A stretch of 64,000 nucleotides of DNA from NCBI RefSeq assembly GCF_023347535.1, contig NZ_CP094473.1:1860001-1924000 (forward strand). Reading direction: 5' to 3'. The position numbers and the translations under genes are program-made. The stretch's first letter is position 1, and the number at the start of each line of letters is the position of its first letter. The notes beneath the pieces were generated by a model. That model made no database searches. It was given only the letters and a program-made list of their open reading frames with translations, and was not told where the DNA came from. The stretch is from Faecalibacterium sp. HTF-F. Its GTDB lineage: Bacteria > Bacillota > Clostridia > Oscillospirales > Ruminococcaceae. Shown here piece by piece: positions 44,969-53,719 of the stretch.

Positions 44969-46374
44969 CAGCGTTTGAAGTCCACATCCATAAAGCGGGT
45001 GTGGGCACCATCCCAGCCCAGCGGCACCGTGCTGGTCTCGCCATGACGGTTCTTTGCCACGATGCACTCGGCGGTATCGGCGTCCACCTCCGCGCCGTCC
45101 GGGTTCTGGCTGGCATAGTAGGAATCGCGGTACAGAAACAGAACGCAGTCGGCGTCCTGCTCGATGGAGCCGGAGTCGCGCAGGTCGGAAAGCTGGGGCC
45201 GGTGGCTGGAGTTGTTGCCCTGTTTTTCCACCGCACGGGACAGCTGGGAAAGCGCGATGATGGGCACATTCATCTCCTTCGCCATGATCTTGAGGTTTCG
45301 GGTAATGGAGCTGATCTCCTGCACGCGGTTCTCGCTGCGCTGGCCGGTGGTCATCAGCTGCAGATAGTCGATGACGATGAGGCCCACGTTCGGGCGGGTG
45401 GGGTCCTGATTCACCCGGCGGATCTTTGCCTTCATCTCGGTGATGGTGATGCCGGAGGTATCGTCCATATAGATGGGTGCATCGTGCAGCTTTTCGGTGG
45501 CAAGAGCCAGATACTCCCAGTCCTCGGCACGCAGGGCGCCGGTGCGGAAGGCCTGACTGTCGATGCCGGCTTCGGCAGAAAGGATACGGTTGGTCAGCTG
45601 TTCCTTGGTCATTTCCAGACTGAAGATCGCCACCGGGACCTTTTGCTGCATGGCCACGCGGGTGGCAATGTTCAGCGCAAAACTGGTCTTGCCCATACCG
45701 GGGCGGGCCGCAAGGATGATGAGGTCGCCGCGGCCAAGGCCGGTGAGCACCGTATCCAGCAGGCGAAACCCGGTGGGGATGCCCTTGTATTTGTCTGCAT
45801 CCGGGCCGCTGATCTTCTGCAGGTTGGTCAGGGTCTCCACCATGCTGGAGGAAAGCGGTGTCAGTGCGCTGGAATCGCGGCCGGAGCGGATCTCATAAAT
45901 GCGCTGTTCCGCGTTTTCCAGCAGCAGGTCGGCGTCCTGCTCATCTCCGGCATCCTGCAGGATGTCCTTTGCCACCCCCATCAGCTGGCGCACCAGATAC
46001 TTTTCCTGCACGATCTGGGCGTAGGCCTTCACATTGGAGATGCTGGGCACCGTCTCGGCAAGGCCGGTCAAGTAGACCTTTGCTTCGTCGGCACTGGGGA
46101 ACACGCCGTCCGAGATCACCGCGTCCAGCAGGGTAACAAAGTCGATGGTCTGGTCGGCGGTGAACAGCCGCAGCATCTCCGAATAGATCTGCGCGTTCTG
46201 CCGGGTATAGAACATCTCCGGCCGGATGATCTCCACCAGATCGGTCAGAGTCTCGGGTTTGAGCAGCACCGCGCCCAGCACGCTCTGCTCTGCCTGCATG
46301 TTATAGGGCAGGTTGATGCCCACACTTTCCAGATTCAGTTCATTGGAATAACGTCGTTCATTCGGCATGGTCAT
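44968..46374 (-). CDS. dnaB: Replicative DNA helicase DnaB
   Basis: 468 residues (named DnaC in Bacillus). The N-terminal domain begins LPYNMQAEQSVLGAVLL; the RecA-like C-terminal motor has AARPGMGKTSFALN (Walker A) and VIDYLQLM (Walker B), then SQLSRAVEKQ. It is the hexameric fork helicase. Two near ATGs share the AAAGGATAA site. It lies between rplI, whose terminator is just upstream, and tilS. Confidence 0.97.
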   Translation of the reverse strand: MTMPNERRYSNELNLESVGINLPYNMQAEQSVLGAVLLKPETLTDLVEIIRPEMFYTRQNAQIYSEMLRLFTADQTIDFVTLLDAVISDGVFPSADEAKVYLTGLAETVPSISNVKAYAQIVQEKYLVRQLMGVAKDILQDAGDEQDADLLLENAEQRIYEIRSGRDSSALTPLSSSMVETLTNLQKISGPDADKYKGIPTGFRLLDTVLTGLGRGDLIILAARPGMGKTSFALNIATRVAMQQKVPVAIFSLEMTKEQLTNRILSAEAGIDSQAFRTGALRAEDWEYLALATEKLHDAPIYMDDTSGITITEMKAKIRRVNQDPTRPNVGLIVIDYLQLMTTGQRSENRVQEISSITRNLKIMAKEMNVPIIALSQLSRAVEKQGNNSSHRPQLSDLRDSGSIEQDADCVLFLYRDSYYASQNPDGAEVDADTAECIVAKNRHGETSTVPLGWDGAHTRFMDVDFKR

Positions 46375-46398
46375 TTATCCTTTTGCGTTTTTGCTGAA

Positions 46399-46434
46399 AA
46401 GCCAAAAAGCGCCCCCTGCTGTGAGGGGGCGCAG
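46399..46434 (-). terminator. Terminator between rplI and dnaB
   Basis: Nine-base stem GCGCCCCCT/AGGGGGCGC (46409-46417 with 46424-46432) followed on the minus strand by TTTTTGGCTTTT. dnaB must rely on read-through or an unseen promoter. Confidence 0.85.
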
Positions 46435-46446
46435 ATGGCAGAAAAA

Positions 46447-46902
46447 TCAGGCCTGTTCCACTTCCACCTGGATCTTGAAGGAAGCAACCACACCAACGTG
46501 CAGGCGGACCTTGCCGTTGAACACACCGGCGTCCTTGATGTCCTTGGTCTCCAGCTCGATCTTCTTCTTATCGATGGGAGCACCTGCCAGCACAGCCAGA
46601 GCATCGGCAACTTCCTTGCCGGTGACTTTGCCGTGCAGACGGCCGGATGCACCGCCCTTGGCCTTGATGGTCACGGTCTTGCCCTCGATCTTTGCAGCCA
46701 GAGCCTTGGCAGCGGCCACGGTCTCAGCCTCATGGAAGTCGGCTGCAGCTTCCTTGCTGCGGGCAACGTTCACAGCGCTGGCATCTGCCACAGCGGCAAG
46801 CTTGCGCGGGAACAGATAGTTGCGGGCGTAGCCGTCGGAGACCTCGTGGATCTCATCCTTCTTGCCAATGCCCTTGATATCCTGCTTGAGAATCACTTTC
46901 AT
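46447..46902 (-). CDS. rplI: 50S ribosomal protein L9
   Basis: 151 residues from the ATG at 46902, preceded by GTGAGGGA. The N-terminal RNA-binding domain ([33 protein letters not shown]) and the long connecting helix are typical. L9 stabilises the ribosome base and limits frameshifting. rplI upstream of dnaB is a conserved order. Confidence 0.97.
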   Translation of the reverse strand: MKVILKQDIKGIGKKDEIHEVSDGYARNYLFPRKLAAVADASAVNVARSKEAAADFHEAETVAAAKALAAKIEGKTVTIKAKGGASGRLHGKVTGKEVADALAVLAGAPIDKKKIELETKDIKDAGVFNGKVRLHVGVVASFKIQVEVEQA

Positions 46903-46918
46903 GATAGTATCCCTCACT

Positions 46919-46982
46919 TCTCACCGGAAAACCGGTGCAGTTGTTGTGTTTATAGTATAGCGCATTTGTCGCTTTTGGGCAA
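46919..46982 (-). promoter_or_regulatory. rplI promoter and leader hairpin
   Basis: On the minus strand TTGCCC (46977-46982), 17 bases, TATACT (46954-46959). The short leader folds into CACCGG-TTTT-CCGGTG (46920-46937) just before the ribosome site, a possible control hairpin. Confidence 0.78.
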
Positions 46983-46994
46983 GAGGAAGCGCCT

Positions 46995-47120
46995 GACCAT
47001 TTAAAATGGCCGCCGCTCCGCTCCGGCCATATTCAGCGGTAATTTTATTTTTAATTTGTAAATCAGAAAAATCTGCGGATTTTTCTGATTTACTTTTTCA
47101 CGGGAGGGGTCGTAACGGCA
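46995..47120 (+). repeat. Intergenic hairpin element, copy B
   Basis: Left flank CCGCTCCGGCCATATTCAGC followed by an AT-rich stretch, then a 16-base perfect stem (47058-47073 with 47078-47093) capped by C(TGCG)G, then CTTTTTCACGGGAGGGG. In its own orientation the U-run faces plus, but no plus-strand gene ends here: rplI and glf both lie on minus. The rest of the gap to glf (47120-47192) shows nothing recognisable. Confidence 0.8.
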
Positions 47121-47192
47121 AACGGCATATGCTGCTGTCGGCCTGCGGCCGTTGCGCAGCGACTTTAATACGAAAAGCGTTAAGCAAAGCGG

Positions 47193-48296
47193 TTACGCCA
47201 GTTCCTTTGCGGCCACGTCCAGAGCTGCCTCAATGACCTTGTCCATGTCGTAATACTTGTACTCGCCCAGACGGCCGCCGAAGATGACGCCCGGCTCCGC
47301 ATCGGCCAGCTTCTTATACTCGGCATACAGAGCGCCGTTCTTCTCGTCATTGACGGGATAGTACGGCTCGTCGCCCTTTTTCCATTCGGCGCTGTACTCG
47401 CGGCTGATGACCGTTTTGGGCTGGGTGCCGAACTCAAAGTGTTTGTGCTCGATGATTCGGGTGTAGGGGGTCTCGGCGTCGGTGTAGTTGACCACCGCGT
47501 TGCCCTGATAGTTGTCGGTGTCCAGCACCTCGGTCTCAAACCGCACGCTGCGGTACTGCAGTGCGCCCAGACGATAGCCGAAGTATGCGTCCACAGGGCC
47601 GGTGTAGACCACCTTCTCTGCCAGTGCGTTCAATGCGTCACGGTCAGCCAGATAATCCACGCCCAGACGCACCTCGGTGCCGTCCAGCATTTTTTCCACC
47701 ATGGCAGTGTAGCCGCCATTGGGGATGCCCTGATACAGTGCGTTGAAGTAGTTGTCGTCGTAGGTGAAGCGCACCGGCAGGCGCTTGATGATAAAGGCCG
47801 GCAGCTCCGTGCAGGGACGGCCCCACTGCTTGCCGGTGTAGCCCTTGATGAGCTTTTCGTAGATATCGGTGCCCACAAGGCTGATGGCCTGCTCTTCCAG
47901 ATTCTGCGGGTCGGTGATGCCGGCAGCAGCCTTCTGCTCCTCGATCTTGGCCTTGGCCTCGGCGGGGGTAACAACGCCCCACATCTTATTGAAGGTGTTC
48001 ATGTTGAAGGGCAGGTTGTAGATCTCGCCGTGATAGTTTGCCACTGGGCTGTTGGTGTAGCGGTTGAACTCCGCAAACTGGTTCACATACTGCCACACGG
48101 CCTTGTTGTTGGTGTGGAAAATGTGCGCACCATAGCGGTGGACGTTGATGCCCTCCACCTGCTCGGTGTAGATGTTGCCTGCAATGTGGCCGCGCTTGTC
48201 AATGACGAGGCACTTTTTGCCTGCTTTTTTTGCTTCCTGTGCGAACACGGCACCATAAAGGCCGGCGCCGACGATCAGGTAATCGTATTGTTTCAT
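47193..48296 (-). CDS. glf: UDP-galactopyranose mutase
   Basis: 367 residues from the ATG at 48296, nine bases after GTGAGG. A flavoenzyme interconverting UDP-galactopyranose and UDP-galactofuranose for surface glycans. The FAD loop DYLIVGAGLYGAVFA opens the protein; GAHIFHTNNKAVWQY and the C-terminal GGRLGEYKYYDMDKVI (flavin contact) are family landmarks. Unexpectedly it lies alone behind gdpP rather than in a polysaccharide cluster. No ordinary terminator is visible after it. Confidence 0.96.
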   Translation of the reverse strand: MKQYDYLIVGAGLYGAVFAQEAKKAGKKCLVIDKRGHIAGNIYTEQVEGINVHRYGAHIFHTNNKAVWQYVNQFAEFNRYTNSPVANYHGEIYNLPFNMNTFNKMWGVVTPAEAKAKIEEQKAAAGITDPQNLEEQAISLVGTDIYEKLIKGYTGKQWGRPCTELPAFIIKRLPVRFTYDDNYFNALYQGIPNGGYTAMVEKMLDGTEVRLGVDYLADRDALNALAEKVVYTGPVDAYFGYRLGALQYRSVRFETEVLDTDNYQGNAVVNYTDAETPYTRIIEHKHFEFGTQPKTVISREYSAEWKKGDEPYYPVNDEKNGALYAEYKKLADAEPGVIFGGRLGEYKYYDMDKVIEAALDVAAKELA

Positions 48297-48319
48297 AGGT
48301 GTGGACCTCACTCTTCTGG

Positions 48320-50299
48320 TTATTTTCCCTCAGCACCGCCCTTTTTCTGCGATGCGTAGTATTTGTCGATGGCGCCCTCGATGCGGGAACGGGCTGCCTC
48401 CGGCGTGATGTGCTTGAGCTGTGCCGCGGCCATGGTCTGGTGTCCGCCGCCGCCCAGACTCTCCATGATGACCTGCACGTTCACAGCGCCCAGACTGCGG
48501 GCCGAGACGTTCACGCCTGTGCCCACCTGCACCGCCACAAAGCTGGCATCCACGCCCTGAATGGTCAGCAGGTCGTTTGCTGCCTGTGCAATGGCCACAC
48601 GGGCCTCCGCGGCCACCTCACCGCCGATGGAAATGGCGCAGTTCCGGTACATTTTTGCTTTTTCCACAAGCCCCGCCTTGGCGTTGTACTCCACCATCGT
48701 CACGTCGAACAGCTGACGCACCCGCTCGGTCTCCGCACCGTAGCGGCGCAGAGCAGCGGCGGCTTCAAAGGTACGCACACCGGTGTGCAGGGTAAAATCG
48801 CGGGTATCCAGCATGATACCGGAGAGCAGGCCCTCGGCTTCCACCCGGTTGGGTTTGTCGTCGCGCTCGCCCACGTACTGCAAAAGTTCGGTGACAAGCT
48901 CGCTGGCCGAGGAGGAATAGGGCTCGTGGCAGACAAGGTCCGGGTTCTGGATGTAGCCCACGCCCTTGCGGTGGTGGTCGATGACGGCCACCCTGCCGCA
49001 TTTTTCCAGGATCTCCTTGCTCTCCACAAGACCTGCCTGATATGTATCCACCACGATGCACAGGGTGCGTTTGGAAATAATGGGCAGGGCATCCTTCGGG
49101 TCGATGAAATCATCCCGCTGGCCCGCTTTGCACAGGGCATCGATCAGGCTGCCCGCCAGCGTGGCGTCCCGCCGCACTGCGATCACCGCCGGGACGTCGC
49201 AGATCTTGCAAATGCGCAGCACACCCTCGGCAGAGCCAATGGCGTCCAGATCGCTCATACGGTGGCCCATGATGACCACATGGTCGGCTTCCTTGATCAG
49301 CTTCACCAGCTGATCGGCCACGATGCGGCTGCGCACCTTGCTGCGCTTTTCCACGCCATGGCTCACGCCGCCGTAAAAGGTAAAGCCGTCCGGCGTCATT
49401 TCAGCCGCCTGATCGCCGCCGCGGCCCTGCGCCATATCCAGTGCCTGCACGGCCATATCCTGCGCTTCCCGCAGGGTCTTGGCACCGCGGCCAATGCCGA
49501 TGGACAGCGAAAGATTCACGCTGGGGTCCAGCGCACGGATCTTGTCCAGCACATCGTAGCCCCGGTTGGCGAACTGCTCCATCTGGCGCTCTTCCACCAC
49601 GGCGATGTAGCGGCCGCTGGCCACACGGCGCAAAAAGCCGCTGCCCCGGCCGATCATATCCTCCAGCGTGCGGTTGATGCCTTCCAGCAGGCGGGCGCGC
49701 TCGCTGTCCAGCATGTCACCGAACACATCATCGTAGCCGTCCACCAGAAACACCAGATAACCCGGACGGCTGGCTTTGTATTCCGCCTCCACCTTGCGCA
49801 GGGCGGTTTCCTCGTTCAGCACCAGCAGGGTCATGCTCTCGGCATTGCCGGGCACCGTGGAACTGTGTACGCTCCACATGCCGTCCGCGAGGGTCAGCAG
49901 CTGGCCCTCCTGCTTGCGGCACTGCTGCAGGTCAAGGCCGGGCATCACCTTCTGCACACGGCTCACCAGCACATCCTGCCCGTTCAACAGGCGGGCGCGG
50001 AACTGTGCATTGTACCACAGCACCGTCTCACCGGAAAGCAGCGCGGCCGGCTGCGAGAGCGGCTCCAGACTGAACTGCAGTTTGGAGCTTTCAAAGCTGC
50101 CGCCGCACATCCACCGGGCCACCCACTTGCGCAGCTGGCAGCGGAACAGCACCACCACAACGCCCCACAGCACCACCAGTGCCAGCAGCGCCGGCCATGC
50201 CGTGGGCCGCTGGACCAGCAGCACCAGCACCAGCAGGCCGCACAGCACGGCCAGACTGGCGGTGAGCATCTCCAATGTCCATCTTGGTTTTTGTTTCAT
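48320..50299 (-). CDS. gdpP: Cyclic-di-AMP phosphodiesterase GdpP
   Basis: 659 residues from the ATG at 50299, after AGGAGATTTG. Two N-terminal helices (about 10-55), a PAS-like region, a degenerate GGDEF domain and then DHH-DHHA1. The DHH motifs are present: VVIMGHRMSDLDAIGSAEG, VVDTY and AVIDHHRKG; DHHA1 ends in GGGGHQTMAAAQ. It cleaves c-di-AMP to pApA and so opposes CdaA. It lies 46 bases after rnj and 23 before glf. Confidence 0.95.
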   Translation of the reverse strand: MKQKPRWTLEMLTASLAVLCGLLVLVLLVQRPTAWPALLALVVLWGVVVVLFRCQLRKWVARWMCGGSFESSKLQFSLEPLSQPAALLSGETVLWYNAQFRARLLNGQDVLVSRVQKVMPGLDLQQCRKQEGQLLTLADGMWSVHSSTVPGNAESMTLLVLNEETALRKVEAEYKASRPGYLVFLVDGYDDVFGDMLDSERARLLEGINRTLEDMIGRGSGFLRRVASGRYIAVVEERQMEQFANRGYDVLDKIRALDPSVNLSLSIGIGRGAKTLREAQDMAVQALDMAQGRGGDQAAEMTPDGFTFYGGVSHGVEKRSKVRSRIVADQLVKLIKEADHVVIMGHRMSDLDAIGSAEGVLRICKICDVPAVIAVRRDATLAGSLIDALCKAGQRDDFIDPKDALPIISKRTLCIVVDTYQAGLVESKEILEKCGRVAVIDHHRKGVGYIQNPDLVCHEPYSSSASELVTELLQYVGERDDKPNRVEAEGLLSGIMLDTRDFTLHTGVRTFEAAAALRRYGAETERVRQLFDVTMVEYNAKAGLVEKAKMYRNCAISIGGEVAAEARVAIAQAANDLLTIQGVDASFVAVQVGTGVNVSARSLGAVNVQVIMESLGGGGHQTMAAAQLKHITPEAARSRIEGAIDKYYASQKKGGAEGK

Positions 50300-50345
50300 C
50301 AAATCTCCTGCCTTCCGCCGCATTGTTTGCGGCAGCGTGCCCGGA

Positions 50346-52172
50346 TCAGACCTCCATCAGGATGGGGAGGATCATCGGGCTGCGCTTGGTGCGCCGATAG
50401 ATATAGCTGCTCAGTGCCTCGCGCACACGGGTCTTGACGCTGTTCCAGTCGCGCACATGCTCGTCCACGCAGCGGTCCAGCGCATTTTCCACGATGCTCT
50501 GTGCACCGTCCATCAGGCTCTCGTTCTCGCGCACATACACAAAGCCGCGGCTCACAAGGTCGGGGCCGGCCAGCACTTTGCCGGTCTTGCTGTCCACGGT
50601 GGCCACAATGATCACCAGACCGTCCTCGGACAGGTGCTTGCGGTCGCGCAGGACTACATTTCCCACATCGCCCACGCCCAGACCGTCCACCATGACGGCA
50701 CCGGCCGTCACCGGCTCGCCCAGCTTCATCTCATCCTGACTGAGGATGACGTTGGAGCCATTCTCCGCAATGAGGATGTTGCTGGTGGGGATGCCGAGGC
50801 TTGCAGCGGTGAGGGCATGCTTTTTGAGCTGCTTGTACTCGCCGTGCACCGGCAGGAAATACTTGGGCTTCGTCAGGGTGAGCATGAGCTTCTGCTCTTC
50901 CTGACAGGCGTGGCCGGAAACGTGCACATCGTACATGCTCTCGTAGATGACCTCTGCCCCCAGCAGCAACAGCCCATTGACGATCTTGGTCACGCTCTTC
51001 TCGTTGCCGGGGATGGGATTTGCCGAAATGATAATGAAATCGCCGGGGCCCACCCGCACCTGACGGTGGCTGCAGGACGCCATGCGGGAAAGGGCGCTCA
51101 GGGGTTCGCCCTGACTGCCGGTGGTAATGAGCACTACCTGCTCCGAGGGATACTGGTTCAGCTCATCCACGCTGATGAGGGTGCCCTCCGGGATGTGCAT
51201 ATAGCCCAGCTCCTGTGCCATGGCGGTGTTGTTCACCATGCTGCGGCCACTGAAGGCCACCTTGCGGCCATCCTCCACAGCCAGATCGATGATCTGCTGC
51301 ACGCGATAGATGTTGGAAGCAAAGGTGGCAATGATGATCCGCTTGTTGCGGGCACGGGCGAACAGATTGCGCACGCCTGCAGCCACCTTCTGCTCGGTGG
51401 CGGTAAAGCCCGGGCGCTCGGAGTTGGTGGAATCGCTCAGCAGGGCCAGCACGCCGCGCTGACCGTACTCGGCCAGTGTGGACAGGTCGGTGACACCGCA
51501 GGCCAGCGGGGTATAATCGATCTTGAAGTCGCCGGTCTGGATGATGGTGCCCGCCGGGCTGTCGATGGCAAAGGCCACTGAGTCCGGGATGGAGTGGTTC
51601 ACATGGATGGGCTCAATGGTAAAGCAGCCCAGCCTGATCTTCTGTCTGGGGGTGATCTCCACAAACTTGGTCTTGCCTGCCAGACCGAACTCTTCCAGCT
51701 TGTTGCGGATCAGGCCGCAGGTCAGGCGGGTGCCATAGATGGGCAGATCAAATTTCTGCAGCAGATACGGGATGCTGCCGATGTGGTCTTCGTGGCCGTG
51801 GGTGATGAGCAGGCCCTTGATCTTATCCTTGTTCTGCACCACAAAGGTGAAGTCCGGGATGACCATATCCACGCCGTACATGTCGCTGTCCGGGAACACC
51901 AGACCGCAGTCCACGATGATCATATCGCCGTTGCACTCGTAGACGGTCATGTTCTTGCCCACTTCACCCAGACCGCCCAGCGGATAGATGTGGATGGGCA
52001 CAGCGGCCTCTCTGGGCTGCTGCGGGCGGCGGGGCCGACGGTTATAATAAGGACGACGGGTGGTGCGGGGGCGCTTTTCGCCCGTCTGCGCAGCAGGTGC
52101 GCCCGCATTCTGATTCGCTGCTGCGGCCTTGCCGCGTGCGGAAACATTGGTATTTTCTTTCGACTGTGCCAT
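50346..52172 (-). CDS. rnj: Ribonuclease J
   Basis: 608 residues from the ATG at 52172, after TTTGGAGGTCAGA. Metallo-beta-lactamase/beta-CASP nuclease with LLITHGHEDHIG (zinc motif), SDSTNSERPG, SGHACQEEQ and PVHGEYKQL. Has 5'-3' exonuclease and endonuclease activity in mRNA decay and rRNA maturation. The first ~60 residues are a basic Arg/Pro/Gln-rich extension (NRRPRRPQQPRE), longer than in Bacillus RNase J1 and possibly RNA binding. First gene of the rnj-gdpP-glf operon, behind a 260-base leader. Confidence 0.95.
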   Translation of the reverse strand: MAQSKENTNVSARGKAAAANQNAGAPAAQTGEKRPRTTRRPYYNRRPRRPQQPREAAVPIHIYPLGGLGEVGKNMTVYECNGDMIIVDCGLVFPDSDMYGVDMVIPDFTFVVQNKDKIKGLLITHGHEDHIGSIPYLLQKFDLPIYGTRLTCGLIRNKLEEFGLAGKTKFVEITPRQKIRLGCFTIEPIHVNHSIPDSVAFAIDSPAGTIIQTGDFKIDYTPLACGVTDLSTLAEYGQRGVLALLSDSTNSERPGFTATEQKVAAGVRNLFARARNKRIIIATFASNIYRVQQIIDLAVEDGRKVAFSGRSMVNNTAMAQELGYMHIPEGTLISVDELNQYPSEQVVLITTGSQGEPLSALSRMASCSHRQVRVGPGDFIIISANPIPGNEKSVTKIVNGLLLLGAEVIYESMYDVHVSGHACQEEQKLMLTLTKPKYFLPVHGEYKQLKKHALTAASLGIPTSNILIAENGSNVILSQDEMKLGEPVTAGAVMVDGLGVGDVGNVVLRDRKHLSEDGLVIIVATVDSKTGKVLAGPDLVSRGFVYVRENESLMDGAQSIVENALDRCVDEHVRDWNSVKTRVREALSSYIYRRTKRSPMILPILMEV

Positions 52173-52434
52173 TCTGACCTCCAAAATAATTACAGCGCAG
52201 GCCGTCCCCGTTTGTGGGAACAGCCGCGCTGTGCATGGGAAGCACCTTGAAAAATCGCATCGGCTTCCGTTGGATGCACCGTATAGAATTTATTTCTCAG
52301 CGTGTTTTTTGCAAACCGCTGCCTGTTCCGTAAGAGGTTTTGTGCCAGATAAGTCCATCTGCTCGATGCGACCGTGGCTTTTCTGTTGGAACGCCCGGGC
52401 ACACGCCTGCGGTGCGCCCCTATACGCATTTTGT
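52173..52434 (-). promoter_or_regulatory. Long 5' leader of rnj
   Basis: About 260 transcribed bases separate the predicted start from rnj. Near its 5' end GGGCGCAC and GTGTGCCC form a hairpin, and several shorter stems follow. From an ATG at 52429, only about six bases from the predicted start, a frame of 79 basic residues (MRIGAHRRRVPGRSNRKA...) stays open to 52190 without a ribosome site. No known riboswitch was recognised. Autoregulation of RNase J through its own leader is an attractive but untested idea. Confidence 0.55.
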
Positions 52435-52441
52435 TAGGATA

Positions 52442-52470
52442 AGTATAGTATTTCCCGGCGTTTTTGTCAA
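52442..52470 (-). promoter_or_regulatory. Promoter of the rnj-gdpP-glf operon
   Basis: On the minus strand TTGACA (52465-52470), 17 bases, TATACT (52442-52447); near-perfect sigma-A match. Confidence 0.88.
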
Positions 52471-52512
52471 TTCCAAGGTTTGGCAGCTCCGGCACGGAAT
52501 ATACATTCGCAC

Positions 52513-52542
52513 TTGACAGAAGCCCAAAAATAGCGCTAAATA
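52513..52542 (+). promoter_or_regulatory. Promoter of rnhA
   Basis: TTGACA (52513-52518) with TAAATA at 18 bases (52537-52542). Good -35, weak -10. It lies about 43 bases from the divergent rnj promoter. Confidence 0.6.
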
Positions 52543-52571
52543 GAAGCAACTCATTTTATAAGGAGAACCGC

Positions 52572-53036
52572 ATGAAGCAGGTCGAAGTGTACACCGACGG
52601 CGCATGCAGCGGCAATCCCGGCCCGGGCGGCTGGGGTGCCGTGCTGCGCTACCGTTTTAACGGCAAAGTCTATGAAAAGGAGCTCAGCGGCGGTGATGAC
52701 AGCACCACCAACAACCGCATGGAGCTGACAGCCTTTATCGAGGCGCTGCGCCAGCTCAAGGAGCCGTGCGAGGTGCGGCTGTGCTCCGACAGCCAGTATG
52801 TCATCAACGGGCTGCAGAAGGGCTGGGCCAGAGGATGGCAGCGCAGGGGCTGGAAAAAAGCGGATGGCTCCCCTGCCCTGAACCCGGACCTTTGGGCACA
52901 GGCACTGGAGCAGGAAGCCCGGCACAAGATCACCTACGTCTGGGTCAAGGGCCACGCAGGCCACCCGGAGAACGAACGCTGCGACCAGCTGGCCGTGGCA
53001 CAGAGCAAAGCACATGGCGGGAGGCAGGGAACATGA
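52572..53036 (+). CDS. rnhA: Ribonuclease HI
   Basis: 154 residues from the ATG at 52572, preceded by AAGGAGAACCGC. It cuts the RNA strand of RNA-DNA hybrids. The catalytic acidic set is present: D in [16 protein letters not shown] in [10 protein letters not shown] in [12 protein letters not shown] and the terminal D in NERCDQLA. The basic handle [12 protein letters not shown] is the E. coli-type feature. It overlaps the MnmA-like gene by four bases (ATGA). Confidence 0.96.
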   Translation: MKQVEVYTDGACSGNPGPGGWGAVLRYRFNGKVYEKELSGGDDSTTNNRMELTAFIEALRQLKEPCEVRLCSDSQYVINGLQKGWARGWQRRGWKKADGSPALNPDLWAQALEQEARHKITYVWVKGHAGHPENERCDQLAVAQSKAHGGRQGT

Positions 53037-53563
53037 GCGACACATTTTTGCCCGGCAGCGGGTTTGACACCTACGAGAGTCAGGATAAAGTTCTGGTGCA
53101 GATGGATGGCAGCAGAGAATGCGCCGTAGCCGTGCGCATTTTACAGCAGCAGGGCTTTGCCGTGGCAGGTGCCGCCGTGCGGCTGGACGCCGGGCAGGCC
53201 GCCGGAGCGGAGGCGGCCCGAAAGGCGGCGGAAGCCCTTGGCATCGAGTGCATCGTGCTGAACGCCGAAGCACTGGCCGGGCAGGACGCCGATGTTCTGG
53301 GCGATGGCGGCACGCCGCTGTTTGCCGCCCTGCTGACGGCTGCAGACAAGCTTGGGATGCAGTATGTGGCAACCGCTCACCGTGCCCGGGTGGAGACCGG
53401 CGCAGACGGCGTGCACACTGTCTGCCCGCCCGCAGGCACCGGCAGCGATGACAGCACGATTCTTGCAGCTCTGCCGCAGGAGACACTGGCACGGCTGATC
53501 TTGCCGCTGGGCGATTTTGCCCCGGAAGACGTAGCCGAAATGGCCGAGGATTTTAAAGTTTAA
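53033..53563 (+). CDS. Degenerate MnmA-like protein (N-terminal domain only)
   Basis: 176 residues. The order of motifs follows the N-terminal domain of the tRNA 2-thiouridylase Mnm[20 protein letters not shown] (19-37) where MnmA has the SGGVDSS ATP loop, LGIECIVLN (69-77), YVATAHRAR (111-119; MnmA YxATGHYAR), and [13 protein letters not shown]...[16 protein letters not shown] (138-172; MnmA KDQSYFL...). The ATP loop is lost, the cysteine of the CNxxIKF motif is absent, and the protein stops before the second catalytic cysteine and the RNA-binding domains. It cannot be an active thiolase. Coupled to rnhA by a four-base overlap. Confidence 0.75.
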   Translation: MSDTFLPGSGFDTYESQDKVLVQMDGSRECAVAVRILQQQGFAVAGAAVRLDAGQAAGAEAARKAAEALGIECIVLNAEALAGQDADVLGDGGTPLFAALLTAADKLGMQYVATAHRARVETGADGVHTVCPPAGTGSDDSTILAALPQETLARLILPLGDFAPEDVAEMAEDFKV

Positions 53564-53577
53564 CAAATACAATTTTG

Positions 53578-53690
53578 AATAGCCTCCGTTGCACTCTGGC
53601 CATATTCAGCGGAAATTCTATTGATAATACGAAAATTGGGAGTATCTGCGGATGCTCCCAATTTTCATTTTTACGGAAGCGGGGTCTAAA
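53578..53690 (+). repeat. Intergenic hairpin element, copy C
   Basis: Left flank CCTCCGTTGCACTCTGGCCA then TATTCAGCGGAAATTCTATT, then a 16-base stem with one wobble pair (53631-53646 with 53651-53666) and C(TGCG)G apex, then CATTTTTACGGAAGCGGGG. It lies 15 bases after the MnmA-like gene and its U-run faces plus, so it can terminate the rnhA transcript. Confidence 0.82.
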
Positions 53691-53719
53691 CCGCAGAATG
53701 CATTTCTGCTGCCGTGTGC

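Noticed and set aside
48320..50299. GGDEF protein making c-di-GMP
   Set aside because: The GGDEF-like region lacks the GG(D/E)EF active loop, while the DHH-DHHA1 part is complete, which fits GdpP.
53033..53563. Simple frameshifted mnmA pseudogene
   Set aside because: No remnant of the C-terminal MnmA domains follows in any frame, the frame is clean and coupled to rnhA, and substitutions rather than stops remove the active site.
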